From contig BBXU01002887.1 in assembly GCA_001598975.1 (NCBI GenBank), positions 1-19,549 of the forward strand: a DNA stretch of 19,549 nucleotides, written 5' to 3'. The stretch is from Parachlorella kessleri (Eukaryota > Chlorophyta > Trebouxiophyceae > Chlorellales > Chlorellaceae). Shown here one piece after another: positions 1 through 10,183 of the stretch (position 1 is the stretch's first letter; each line of letters begins with the position of its first letter). The notes beneath the pieces are model-generated. The model made no database searches and was not told the DNA's origin. It saw only the letters and a program-made list of their open reading frames with translations. Made by a program: the position numbers and the translations under genes.

Positions 1-2820
1 GGGGGATTTTGAGACTAGCCAAAATTGGTCCCAAGCTGTGGGAGCGCAGGTCAGCTGCTACTGTCAAGAGCAGCCTCACAACGGCTGCAGGCAGGCCCAT
101 GGCGCCGAAGGATTCCTTGGCAGGGAGGGTGGTGGCGGCCCCCTGGTCAGAGAAGAGAATGCAGCACATTGACAGCCAAGCGTACCTCCGGTGAGCCGCA
201 TGCGGGGCTCGAGCGTCTCGGCAAGCGCGTCGGCAAACATCTGGCCATCCACCTTTCGCACCAGCTGGATCTACACCATGACCACAGGTGGCAGCGAGCG
301 GTGGGCAGCTGATGCACACCCGGCTGGTAGCTTGCGCAGGGCATCAGGAAAGTTGCTATGCAACCTATGCATCAGCAGATGGCACTTGATGAGAAGACTT
401 CCAGCAACCAAGACGGGATAGGGCTCATGGCAAATGCGGTACAGGAGGCATTCGTGACACGCCCGCTGTCATGTGCTTTCCCTGTTAATCAATTCAGGGG
501 CAATAAACATAAAACACAGATCAAGCTGTGCAAGGGAACAGGTGTATCTTTACTGCCCGTGCTCAGCTTGACTTCCACTTGACTGCCTGCCCCACCATGG
601 TAACCTGGTCGCTGTGGCCGCTCGCTATGTACGGCAACTTGCCCACAGATGCTAGCCGACTTGACCGAACAGACCGCCACAGTGACTGCACTCTGCACCC
701 GGTCCCATGCGTCTGCCCAGGACCCTCTACCCATTGCCCACATTGCCAGGACATGAACCAAGAAGGATGACTATGATACCAGCAAACGCTGTCAGGGGGG
801 ATCTGTCCAAGACCCACACACCTGCAGGATCTTGATGAAGCCGCCATCTACCAAGGCCTGGCAGAAGTCGTCGTCATTGTCGAAGAAACCGCCCCTGCAG
901 AAAAGTCCAGCATGGCGAAGTCCTCGGTGCCAGGGCCACGAGCAACTGGCCAGAAGTGCCTTGCAACAAACAGGCCTCGAGCAAGTGGCAAGCGTGCAAA
1001 TAGGGTTTTGGTGCGCTTCACATCCCAAACGCGGGTAACACGCTCAGTTCACGGCTGGCTTATAGCCCTTCTCCTACTGCCACGGTATGCCTTGCTCCTG
1101 CATGCCCAGTCTACGGCTGCGACACACATAGGCAAGCTTTACAGCAAGTCAACCCGGTGTCCTGATGAATTGATGCCGCCCAGTTAACAAACGCTTGCTG
1201 CAGCCACTGCCTGGTCCGCCACACCCAACTGGGCTCAGACCATGCCGACCCTTAGCATGTTACACCTCCTTCTTGTTGTGCTGTAAGTGAGACGCAAAAA
1301 CTAGCATGGCTGAGTCGCCACTACCTGGTCCCCTCACCTGTCCCTCACACCAAGCTCCTTTGCCGCCTTCTCGGCCTCTACATATAGGCTCACAGCGTAC
1401 ACCTGCGTGGGCGCATGTCAGCTTCATGGAATCACCACACGCCCACTTGCTGCACGTACGAGTAAACCACACCAGCAATAGTTGATGTAACCATCAAGAG
1501 CTGACCGAGTTGCGCACTCACCTCCATTTCTCACAGCGCTTGACCCATAGCAAAAGCAGGAAAAGAAGTAGCCTTCTAAGGGTATCACCGAGCTTCCAAA
1601 CTTATGCAAGCCGCCCCATGAAGCCTCCACAGCGCACCAAACTTTACAACCAGGCTTGTTAAACTACGCCCGACATGTGCGCCACTGGCAGTGGCAGAAC
1701 TGGCCGATTGAGCCACTGATGACTCCAAGACAGTGCTTGGTTTCCCCGCAAACTTAATTTCCCCAAGTGCTCATCTCCGCTCCCACCTTGACTGAAATGA
1801 AGGCAATCTTCTTTGACTTTGAAGCAGCGCCCATGCACCGCGTTGGCTCACCCAGCCTGCAGCCAAGATGAAGGGAGACATCTCACAGCAACAATGCCAG
1901 TGCAGCAACGCCCACATGAGGCTTGACTAGACGGTAAAAGGCAAGAGAATATTCTCCAAAGCTTTTTCAACACGGACTTTGACAGGGTAGCCTTCACTGC
2001 ACAAGAAAGCCTGCTTCCACAAACATCTTGCAAACCCCCCTGGGCAGGTAGGGAGGGGCAGGGCATCGCAGCCCTTGCCCCTGCTCCACGTGCCAGGGTC
2101 CCAGTCAGCCACCCCGAATTATATCGTACCAACATTATGGCCAGAGAGGCCAGCTCTCTGCCGGTCTAGGGCTTGAACACCTATTCGTCCCGACCCTGGG
2201 GGCAGGGTCAGCAACACCCACCAGAATTGCTGCACTAGTGGGAACTCCACCCCGGTATTTGGTTCTTTGTAGGTTATAGATGCCTGGGGCACCACAGCCG
2301 CCGGCCTGCAAGAGCCGCGGTGGCTGCCTGCCGCACGCCTGACGCGCAGCACGTTGGCACCGCCCTGCAGATGGCAATGCCCAACCCACCGCCGTCATCA
2401 CGGTTTAGGAACCTGCTTGTAGATCCAGCGCAGCCTGCCCTCCAAAGTCATGGTGAAGAGAATGGTTTCCCCAGGTGCTGCAGGTATAGACACCCCAACC
2501 CGGGGGGCGGCTCACCTGGAAGGGGCTGACCCGTAGTGCCGCCGGCGGCAGAGCCAGGTTTGCCTGCATACACAGTATGATCCAGACAGTAGGGTACCCA
2601 CAGGAGCCGAGGAACTAACACAGTTTTTCCAGGGGCGAGCGGGCAGACCACCTCACTCCCACCTGGCATGCTTTGGTCCCGGCGCGGGGCAGGCTGGGCT
2701 GCACCCTGCAGTGCGTCATAAGCAAGTTGTTGGTGAGTGGCTGCCCCACCCCGCCCGCAGGGCCAGCGAGGGCTCGAGAGCTCACCTTGCCGACATGTTG
2801 AATGCGGCTAAGTGAGCCAT
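1..2820 (-). CDS. Plastid-targeted chalcone isomerase-like / fatty-acid-binding protein, 3' end outside the window
   Basis: Seven exons on the minus strand: 2820-2786, 2705-2663, 2364-2222, 1856-1787, 1402-1338, 894-822 and 270-186. They join in phase to give 171 codons, and the last ends at a donor (G|GTACGC), so the C-terminus lies in a further exon that I could not place between 1 and 185 or that is off the window. Residues 1 to about 53 are rich in Ala, Arg and Ser without acidic residues, as in a chloroplast transit peptide. The rest follows the chalcone-isomerase fold in order: TGVEFP, SKKIAFISVKVYAVSLYVEA, GGFFDNDDDFCQALVDGGF, then LVRKVDGQMFADALAETLEP. CHI-like (FAP) proteins of this kind bind fatty acids in plastid stroma, whereas true CHIs make flavanones. 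The family Arg in the G-x-x-x-R segment appears as Lys here (GAASKSKK). The family is clear; fatty-acid binding rather than catalysis is inferred. It is divergent from the gene starting at 3137. Confidence 0.85.
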
Positions 2821-3136
2821 CAACTAACAACCAGAGATAAGCTTGCGAATGAGTGATGTTGATTTGGCAAGGACGATCGAGAACTGGGCTGGGTCTTTTC
2901 CCTTAGCGAAAAAGCCGTGCTGCGTGAGCGAAGCACGATCCCGCTCCTCACCTTGGACACCGCGGTGCACGTATTCAAGCCTTGGTAAGCTTCAACGAAC
3001 ACCATATAGCGTCTTTCGTGCCTGTGACCGCCCACCCTCGTTACCGAAGCTTGCATCTCACATCGCTGGGCCTGCAGCGACGCAGCGAGAGTATTCCGTC
3101 CAAGCAGCTTGACTAAATCTACTTCTCGCAGCTGTT
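2821..3136. promoter_or_regulatory. Intergenic region between divergent start codons, presumed bidirectional promoter
   Basis: This 316-bp stretch separates the ATG of the minus-strand chalcone isomerase-like gene (2820) from the ATG of the plus-strand gene at 3137. It must contain both 5' UTRs and both promoters. I see no clear TATA box and no further open frame with splice signals. The shared-promoter call rests on gene arrangement only. Confidence 0.5.
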
Positions 3137-4608
3137 ATGGAGACCTTCGTTGAGCATCACCCTATCGGCTACTCCGGAGCAACTGGGGACTACAGGTATG
3201 CATACCTGAACAGTGAGCACCAACGTTGTAACCAAGGCCATGTCGACAGTGAGGTATCTACCTAGGACATACCTGAACAGTGAGCACCAACGTTTTTACC
3301 AAGGCCATGTCGACAGTGAGGTATCTACCTAGGACTAGAGACTTGAGTGTGGGTTGTTGCAGGCGTGGCGTGATCGTGGGGAATTATGCTGAGGAGATTC
3401 TGGCGAAAGACTTCCGCAACCGCCCCGGTTATCTGCTGGACAAGGGGGCACAGTTCCAGGTAGCTCCTGGGATACTCCGGCATGTGTTGCGACAAAGGCA
3501 AGCTTACACATCTCCATCTGTTGCTTACTATACCCCACTTGCACAGCAGTACCAAGACTTGAATGCACTTGGCAAGCCTGTGTGCACTAGTGATGCAGGG
3601 CACGACCATCAGCCGAGAGTCATACACGCCCCACCAGGCCCCCAAGCCGCCCAGGGAGGACCTGGTAACCAAGTACGTCAAGTACGGTCGGTCTCAGGCG
3701 CTGCCAACGGACAACGTAAGCACCTTTGCAAGCATGAACCAGCTGGCATATCCCGACCCCAGGAAGCAGCAGCAGGGGCAGGAGCTGCGTAGAGTGGAGT
3801 CACTGATGTGGGCGGGCACCAAGTTTGTGGACAGGTGAGGAGAGCAACCCTGCCCTAATGCCGAGGGTCCAGTTATGATCATGCAGAGCGTGGTGCAGGC
3901 CAGGAACCTGACCATGGCAGGTCCAGTGCTGTTGGCTCAAGCCGCTGGGTTTAGTGTTGGATTGCAGGAAGGTGCCGCTGGCGGCTCCCGATGCCTATTC
4001 GCTGGTTCAGGAGCGGCGGCGGCAGTGGGATGAGGAGATGCATGCGGACCCCTACAAGACAGTGGAGCGGGTAAGCCCCCGCCCTCGCTGTTCTGTGTAC
4101 TACTGCTACCAGACGCTTGGTTTGCATTGTTGGGACCTGATGACTAAGCTTGTGGCACAAGACATGCTCAACTGGACACTGTTTGCACCTATTAACGCCT
4201 TGGCAGTCCTGCACATGCCTGTATATATGTTGCTCATGCAGGAGAAACTCGAGGCTGTGGCCACCAGCCCTGACAGGATCCGCGCCAAACCCCCACTCTG
4301 TCACCCCAAGGCTGTGGGCGGGCAGGAGTGAGTAATTTGCACGTGCAGCTGCTGTGCTTTGCAATTCGTGCGGCTGCAGGCACAGCCTGTACAGTGCACC
4401 ACAGCGTCCTGGGTGCCCACATGGATGCGCTGGTCTAGCCAGCACTTGTCGCAGCGCAGCTTGGGTGCGCACAGTACTCAGCTCTGTGACTGGATATCTG
4501 ATATGCAGGGCTCAGGTGGGGCGCAAGGCCGCGGGCCCTTGCGTCGAGCTATTCGACAAGGACTGGCAGCGCATCGGTCTGCGCAAGAGCAGCAGCGCTC
4601 GCTCCTGA
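3137..4608 (+). CDS. Tyr/Pro/Arg-rich 226-residue protein, possibly axonemal (microtubule inner protein-like)
   Basis: Six exons: 3137-3195, 3363-3459, 3599-3834, 3968-4070, 4242-4327 and 4509-4608 (TGA). All introns are GT-AG and the phases fit (681 nt, 226 residues). The protein starts METFVEHHPIGYSGATGDY, has GVIVGNYAEEILAKDF, then TTISRESYTPHQAPKPP, a basic helical-looking stretch (QERRRQWDEEMHADPY, near residue 150), and ends in RKSSSARS. It has no signal peptide or membrane segment. The small size, the short TT-x-x-x-x-S-Y-x-P-H motif, the aromatic-glycine start and the lack of a globular core resemble ciliary microtubule inner proteins and SAXO-like proteins, but I cannot match it to a named family. 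Intron 1 carries a 67-bp tandem duplication. The coding model is strong; the role is an inference. The gene converges on the membrane-protein gene ending at 5191. Confidence 0.7.
3201..3334. repeat. 67-bp tandem duplication inside intron 1
   Basis: Two adjacent copies, 3201-3267 and 3268-3334, differ at two positions near the middle (TTGTAACC against TTTTTACC). Both lie wholly between the donor at 3196 and the acceptor at 3362 of the 226-residue protein gene, so they make up most of that intron. The near identity points to a recent duplication. Confidence 0.95.
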
Positions 4609-5190
4609 CGCGCTGGTTGCCTGGGCGGTCACTGCAGCCAAGATGACCAAACTGGCAGGGCTTCTCTCCTTTGAGTCCGTGCAGCAGTGGAAGGGGAAGT
4701 GTGTTATTTGATCCATGTTCACAAATTGGCCTGCTATCCACCTACTGCAACTGGTGTGTACATGCCAGTTACAACACCCATGTAAGCAAACACCGGGCCT
4801 AAAAAGTGCTGAGGCTGGGCGGTCGAGTTGAAGTGGTCAGCCAACAGGCAGCACAGCCACTGCAAACAATGGCCACTTGTTCGGTCGGTATGCCATGCCA
4901 CATGCCATGACCAGCAGTCCAGATAGGGAGACAGCACGAGCAAACCGCACAGCCCAAACAATATCATGTTATATATCAATATAACGATACAATAAAATAA
5001 TGTTTGCCAAGCGCATTTGTTAACGAACCATGTTGGAGAGCTTATTCAGCACATATGCCAGGCTGCAGCTCCATATCCCCATCTCACAGCTCCCTAACAG
5101 CATCCTGCCGCCTTCATGTCGACGGAATGCTGTCACCACTTTGGCTAACAGCAGCACCTCCAGGTACAGGTGGCTACTTTGCCCCAGCTG
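4609..5190. other. Convergent intergenic region, no gene seen
   Basis: This holds the 3' flanks of the plus-strand gene ending at 4608 and the minus-strand gene ending at 5191. Around 4960-5000 it is AT-rich. Sequence from about 4890 onward matches the equivalent flank of the right-hand duplicate (from about 6950), so the left edge of the large duplication lies near here. Open frames in it have no splice or paralog support. Confidence 0.6.
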
Positions 5191-6516
5191 TCAGGCTCCA
5201 ACCGTGGCTAGGCCCACAGGCTGCAGCTCCAGTACGTGTAGAAAGAACGCTGTAGGAGGCGGAGCCACTGAGGGGGATGGGTGCCGCCCGTCTGGGGCTG
5301 GCATTGCCCCAGAAGCTGTGTCACTGCGCATGCTGTGCATAGCCGGTGGGGTGTGTGTGCAACGCTGCGCTGTAGCGCTGTCCTCTGGCAGATCCGCTAC
5401 AGCAACACTCCACAGGTTACCTGGCTGCAGCACTACAATGGGTGGCTTCCGTGGCGGCAAGAGTGCCGGCTGAGGTCCCACCCCGTAGTTCAAAGCCCCC
5501 ACGTCTCCCTCTGCAGCCCAACACAACGCAGGATGAGGGTTGCAACATGGGAGTCGTTGCAAAGTTGTGGAGCCAGCCGGTACAGTGCAGTGCAGTGCAG
5601 CGCGGTGAACGTCATTGAGTGCAGCTGCGACAGCAGAGGAGAATCCCGAAAACCTGCCGTACGGAGCGTGCAGCATTCAGAAGGCCATGGGTCTACAAAC
5701 ATGAGAGGTGTCAACCATGACAGGTTTGCACAACTGCATAATGCTTCCAGGTTTGTTTAGCAGGCATGCCATCCAGCTCTGTCGGTAAGAGCACCTCATG
5801 CCCTAGCTCTAGTAGGGTGGGCATGGCTAGCTGCACCAAAAGCCCACCTGCCGCCCTCCAGCCAGCCAATCTCCACTGCAAGCGGTGTGGCTCAGCAGCC
5901 TCCATCCTACGCAGCATGATCAGCGCCCTCTGCTGGGCACGGCGCAGGCGCCGTGGGCGGATGTAGCACATGCAGGTGATCACAATAAGGCTGGCCACCA
6001 GAGCACTGCAGCAGGGGCAGCAGGCAAGGACTTCTTTAGCAATAAGTCAAGCAAGGTGCAGAGGAGCGACTAGGTGCCTTGCATGACAACAGCAGAGCGG
6101 CCATGAAAGCACTGCAGCAGCTTGACGAACAGACGGCATCTCGAGGACAGCAGGGCAAGCAGGGACTTAAGTATACCATGCATGCAGACATATGTGTTGC
6201 CAGAAGTGCATGGTGGCAGGAAACCATAAGCAGCTTCCCAATTGCAATGATCAAATAAATGAGGGTGTCCTGAGCTGGGCTGCGAAGCAACGCAGCCGAG
6301 CACGAAGCATGCAGAAAGGGAGGGTGCTGGCAGGCACTGCAGCGGGCAGCAACCAGCGTGGAGTAGCACATACCAGGCGGTGACAGTGACAGCAAAGGAG
6401 ATCATGCCGGCCTCTAGGGCGTTGCTGCTGCTGCTCCTGGGATTCTCCTTTGGGGCCTGCTCGAGCAGGCTGAGCTCATCGTGCATGGTGTGGGCCGGTC
6501 CCCAGGTTTCGTCCAT
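5191..6516 (-). CDS. Single-pass membrane protein, left paralog (206 residues, shortened)
   Basis: Three exons: 6516-6374, 6005-5848 and 5510-5191. Both splice junctions are at the same places and phases as in the paralog ending at 7099. The start MDETWGPA is shared by both copies. Residues about 36-62 form one membrane segment built across an intron (AGMISFAVTVTA joined to CALVASLIVITCMCYI), followed at once by RPRRLRRAQQR, so the C-terminal tail is probably cytoplasmic. The tail has KPPIVVLQPGNLWSVAVADL and a Pro-rich PSPSVAPPPTA. Relative to the paralog it lacks the poly-Ala block and the following intron, with the join at a CAG, and a 1-nt deletion near the end brings an early TGA. No known family recognised. 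Further 5' exons encoding an outer domain cannot be excluded, since an AG precedes CTATGG in both copies. Confidence 0.65.
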
Positions 6517-7098
6517 AGCTGGGCCCTTACCGACCCTGTGCGGCTGCGAGAGCAACCACGTGGTTGCTCACAGCTTGTCAGGTGCACCTGACAAGCTGTG
6601 CTATAGCTAAGAGTAAGCAGCACGGTGTTCGTACGTACGTATACACGCGTGCCAAGCGTGTTCTGGTTGAGGGGGCTGCAGCATGGCTCTTGATGATGAT
6701 GACAAGAGCTCCAGCTGGAGCTCTCGTCATGGGCGCATTCGAACGCAACTGCCTGACTGGCGGCGGTTGGCGGCTGTGGCGGCGCGGCTCCTCATATGGG
6801 TTCTGCGAAAGGGCTGAGCATCCTTGTTTATGTTAGACAGGGTTAAAAAAAATTGTTTGAAGATGCTGTTTGGGTCTCATTCGCCCTGCTAGTAGGACCT
6901 GTTATGAGGGCTAGTAGGGTCTGTTATAACAGGATTGTTCTATTGTAGTTATGCCATGCCACATGCCGTGTGCGACAAATCCCGGATATCCATCGATGGT
7001 AGACAGCACTTGCAAACTGCAACACAAACTCTGAATGGCTACAAAGATCTTTTCTCAAAAGTGCCATCTTGGAGATGCTATCGAGCCCATTTGCCAGG
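6517..7098. other. Flank between the two membrane-protein genes
   Basis: This contains the 5' flank of the left paralog and the 3' flank of the right one. The notable content is a palindrome cluster at 6551-6730. A T-run and short repeats of the type AGTAGG(A/G)CCTGTTAT occur near 6890-6925. The junction of the two duplicated units lies between about 6840 and 6950. Confidence 0.6.
6551..6730. repeat. Cluster of three palindromes upstream of the left membrane-protein gene
   Basis: Positions 6551-6568 are a perfect 18-bp palindrome (AGCAACCACG and its complement). The next base, 6569, begins a perfect 32-bp palindrome ending at 6600 and centred on GTGCAC. Positions 6699-6730 form a 32-bp palindrome with a single mismatched pair, centred on CCAGCTGG. 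The first two abut. They lie 35-215 bp upstream of the ATG at 6516 and have no counterpart before the right paralog. Confidence 0.9.
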
Positions 7099-9078
7099 CT
7101 ATGGCTCCATATGCCGGTCTTGCAGCTCCCATACAGCATCTTGCCGTCTTGGTGTCGCCGGAACGCTGTCACCAAATTGGCTGACAGTCACAGAGCTGCT
7201 CACACCTCCAGGCACCTGTGGGTGCTTTGCCCCTGCTGGCAGGCTCTTGACCGTGGCTAGGCCCTCAAGTTGCAGCTCCACCACATATAGAGGGAACACT
7301 GCAAGTAGGGTCAGACACATTGCGTGGGTAGCTGCCAAGGCTTGTTGTGAGCCATCTTCTGCACCTAGCCAACCACTGGCACTCCACGCCAAGCTGCTAT
7401 GCATCCAGCCTGCCCTTCCCCCGCCCTTACAACCGCTGCTTTCGCTGGGTTCATGCCCCCTTTATTTTGATGCCCAGTCCACTGTCAGAATCCAACCTTT
7501 ACACCCCGCGCCATGCCAACTTACTGACTTACCATTTCGCGACCTTGGCACAGTTGCTCTGTGCTGCATGTATAGATCCGACTGTAGGCCCGCCTGCAGC
7601 GGCCTCAGCTGCTGCAAGCTAAGGCTGGCCTCTCGCCCGGTGGGCCCACCACCCTCCGGAGGCGGGCGGGTGCACACTGGCTGTAACAACGCTCCAGCAT
7701 CTGGTGCAGTCTGGTGCGTTGTGGAGGTTACCTCGTCCTCCAGCGGGGTGCGCACCCCTGTTGCTGTTGCTGCTGCTGCTGCTGCTGCTGTAGGAGGGGG
7801 AGGCTCGCCATGGCCCAAGAGCGATAGGCGCCGCCCTTCTAGGGCTGGCACCGCCCCAGCAGCTGCACAACTCTGCATACTGCACAGGGCCGGTGGGGTA
7901 TGTGTAAAGAGCTGCGCGGTAGGGCTGGCCTCTGGCGGATCCACCACAGCAACATCCCACAGGTTGCCTGGTTGTAGCACCACAATAGGCGGCTTCCCTA
8001 GCGGTACCCCGTTGTTAGAAGCCACCAGGTCTCCTTCGCCTGCGGCCCAACACAATGCAAGTTGCAAGTGGCTGCAACGCATAAATGGCAAGCTGTAGAG
8101 CCAGTCGTGCAGTGCAAACGCAGTGCGGTCAGCGCTATGCAGTGCAGCTGCGGCAGAAAAAAAGTTTCGGTTCTCAGACGAGCGTGCAGCGCTGTGAAGG
8201 CCGCCGGTCTACAAACATGAGAAACTTTGGCAGGTTTGCAATTATGTCTGATGCTTCCAGGTCTTTGCAGCCTGCGTAGCCAGGCTAGTAAAGTCTGCTC
8301 CGACAACATGCCGTCATGTAGGTCTGTCGCCATGAGCCCATCATGCCCTAGCTCTAGTTGGGTGGGCATGGCTAGTTGCACGGAGAGCCCACCTGCCGCC
8401 CTCCAGCCAGCCAACCCCCACTGACGGTGGTGTGGCTCAGCAGCCTCCATGCTCCGCAGCATGATTAGTGCCCTTTGGTGGGCACGTCGCAACCGCCGCG
8501 GGCGAATATAGCATATGCAGGTAATCACAATGAGGCTGGCCACAAGAGCACTGCAGTAGGGGCAGCAGGCAAAACCCTCTTGGCCAAAATACTAAGGTAT
8601 GGGTGCACAAGAGGGGCGACAAAGTGCTCCGCGGGCTGGGCGCCTTGCATGACAACAGCAGGGTGGCCATGGGAGCACTTCAGCACAGGAGGGAAGGACA
8701 GTCGCAAGCTCTAGGAGGCAGGGCAGGGGCCTTGTATACTATTACATGTGTTAACACGAGTGCATGTTTGTAGGAGCTTGCTCTTAAGAGGCCATGCGCA
8801 GCTTTCCACTGACCATCTGGGAAGGGGGTTTCCTGATTGGGCTGCGCGGCAACGCATCCAAGCACAAAGCATGCATGAAGGGAGTGCGCTGGCAGACACT
8901 TGGGCGGCCAGCTGCAGCTGCTAGCGGTAGGCGACACCTACCAGGCGGTGGCAGTGGCAGCAAAGGAGATCATGCCAGCCTCTAGGGCGTTGCTGTTGCT
9001 GCTCTGAAGAGTCTCCTGCGGGGCCTGCAGCTGCACATCATGCATGGTGCTGTCGGCTGGTCCCCAGGTTTCGTCCAT
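7099..9078 (-). CDS. Single-pass membrane protein, right paralog (333 residues)
   Basis: Four exons: 9078-8942, 8550-8393, 8039-7533 and 7298-7099, joined in phase (1002 nt). It starts MDETWGPADSTMHD, has one membrane segment at about residues 34-60 (AGMISFAATATA joined to CALVASLIVITCICYI), then RPRRLRRAHQR, predicting a long C-terminal cytoplasmic tail. The tail carries KPPIVVLQPGNLWDVAVVD, which is nearly identical in the paralog, then a Pro4/poly-Ala run coded by a GCA/GCT-type triplet repeat (near 7758-7794) and a low-complexity stretch. The last exon begins VFPLYVVELQLEGLATV, matching the paralog's end. Conserved splice phase and in-frame indels between the copies support real coding. 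The family is not recognised and no catalytic motif was seen. Upstream exons are possible but not supported. Confidence 0.65.
7758..7794. repeat. CTG/TTG triplet run coding poly-alanine
   Basis: An imperfect CTG-type run that, read on the minus strand, gives the poly-Ala stretch in exon 3 of the right membrane-protein paralog. It is absent from the left paralog, where the coding sequence jumps from PPPTA straight to the final segment. Confidence 0.85.
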
Positions 9079-10183
9079 AGCTGGGCTCGACCCTTGTGTG
9101 TGCAAGTGCACCCTGGCTTAAAAGCCGCTCCAAGACTAAGCAACAGTATGTCCGTACCAGGGAACACAGTTGCATTCTGGCTGGGGGCTTGCAGCTCTCT
9201 TCATGGGCCCATTCCAGGCCCCTTCACAGCAACTACCCGACTGGCGGCTGTGGCGGCGCGGCTCCCACATAGTTTGCAGAGATGTAAGCTCCTCTGGTTT
9301 GTGAGCAGGGATTCTGTAACCACAGGTTGGTGCAGTCAGCAGGGCACCATTATCCAAGGGTCCTGTTCCTTGCCGGCAATGTTAAGAAAATGTATGACTT
9401 ACACCTTCCAACCTTTGCCGTCCAGCCCTGCACTGGCAGCTACATCTTGTAGTTGCCACTATCTTCTCTAACGTCAGACCGGGCTTCGCTAGTCTAGTGA
9501 CTCTTTGTAGCATTGGCGGTCAACGATACCAGGCTAGTAGTCATAAGATTACGAGTTCAGATACTAAAAAAGTACTAGTAGTAGGACTAGTGCTGCTTGC
9601 CTTCTTCACTCCACAATGTTGCGCGCCTAGACAAGAGACCAAGCTTCAACAACAGCTAGGGGTTTTGATGAACTGACAAGGAGCAAATAGAGGGAGCAAG
9701 CCCGACTGGATTGCTCACCACATGCTGTCGTATCGAGCCAAGGGAATAACCAGCAACTCACGGTCGCAAGACCAAAGGCGTGTAGACAACAACTGGCCAC
9801 TAGGGACAGTCATGCAAGTGCTGTACAGACACTCATTCAAGCATACTCAGTGGCTGCAAACATACAGAGAAAGTAAAGATGCAAAGGGCCGTAAAAGGTG
9901 CGCACACATGTGGCATGGCCTACGCCCTACGCATGCACCACTGCTCGCATACGGGGAGGGCCGCGACAAGGCAGTCTCTCCCCACGCTTAAAGGGGGCGG
10001 CACACACAATACCTGAGTCCTTGCTCAGAGCCCACTTGCTAGCTGTAGACCAACGCACACTTGCAGGATGCCGCCTATCCCTAACAATTACGTGTCAAAA
10101 CTATTGAGAGTTGTACCCTAGCCTTAAGGCAACCGTATCAGTTGCATAAGCCCTACAAAAATGATAAAGTACAATGGCGGAGG
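9079..10183. other. Long intergenic stretch, no gene supported
   Basis: The part up to about 9300 is the duplicated 5' flank of the right membrane-protein gene. The part near 10183 is the 3' flank of the minus-strand protease gene. Between them are AT-richer sequences (about 9480-9900) with ACTAGTAGT-type short repeats near 9535-9590. The only long open frames (9040-9471 and 9722-9991, plus strand) have no homolog, splice support or paralog support. Confidence 0.5.

Larger units (their letters stand above)
4890..9300. repeat. Diverged tandem duplication of about 2.2 kb carrying two membrane-protein genes
   Basis: The left unit runs from about 4890 to 6840 and the right unit from about 6950 to 9300, in the same orientation. 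The match covers 3' flanks (the shared string ATGCCATGCCACATGCC at 4889 and 6949), all exons, introns, the start-codon context (GCCCAGCTATGGACGAAACC) and a 5' flank (GACTGGCGG-type GC-rich string near 6755 and 9240). The edges are approximate because they were judged by eye. The right unit is longer, mainly from an extra block in exon 3 and an extra intron. Confidence 0.85.

Noticed and set aside
1..150. Possible last exon of the chalcone isomerase-like gene (AATTLPAKESFGAMG frame)
   Set aside because: The phase does not match the preceding donor, and the residues do not resemble the family's C-terminal part.
1926..1992. Minus-strand stretch EGYPVKVRVEKALENILL ending in a stop
   Set aside because: It lies in the intron between two chalcone isomerase-like exons whose phases match without it, and it would end the protein early.
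2404..2590. Minus-strand pieces giving ETILFTMTLEGRLRWIYKQ and ANLALPPAALRVSPFQ, with splice-like edges
   Set aside because: They need a 45-bp intron or a frameshift to join, while the exons at 2705-2663 and 2364-2222 join directly in phase to give a clean transit peptide. They are best read as intron.
5020..5190. Conserved frame VTAFRRH-x-x-G-x-ML downstream of both membrane-protein stops
   Set aside because: It overlaps the last exon of the right copy in another frame, and its only acceptor would leave a very short intron in the left copy. Similarity is explained by duplicated DNA.
6935..8098. 387-codon plus-strand open frame
   Set aside because: It is antisense to the right membrane-protein gene, is low in complexity, and has no splice or paralog support.
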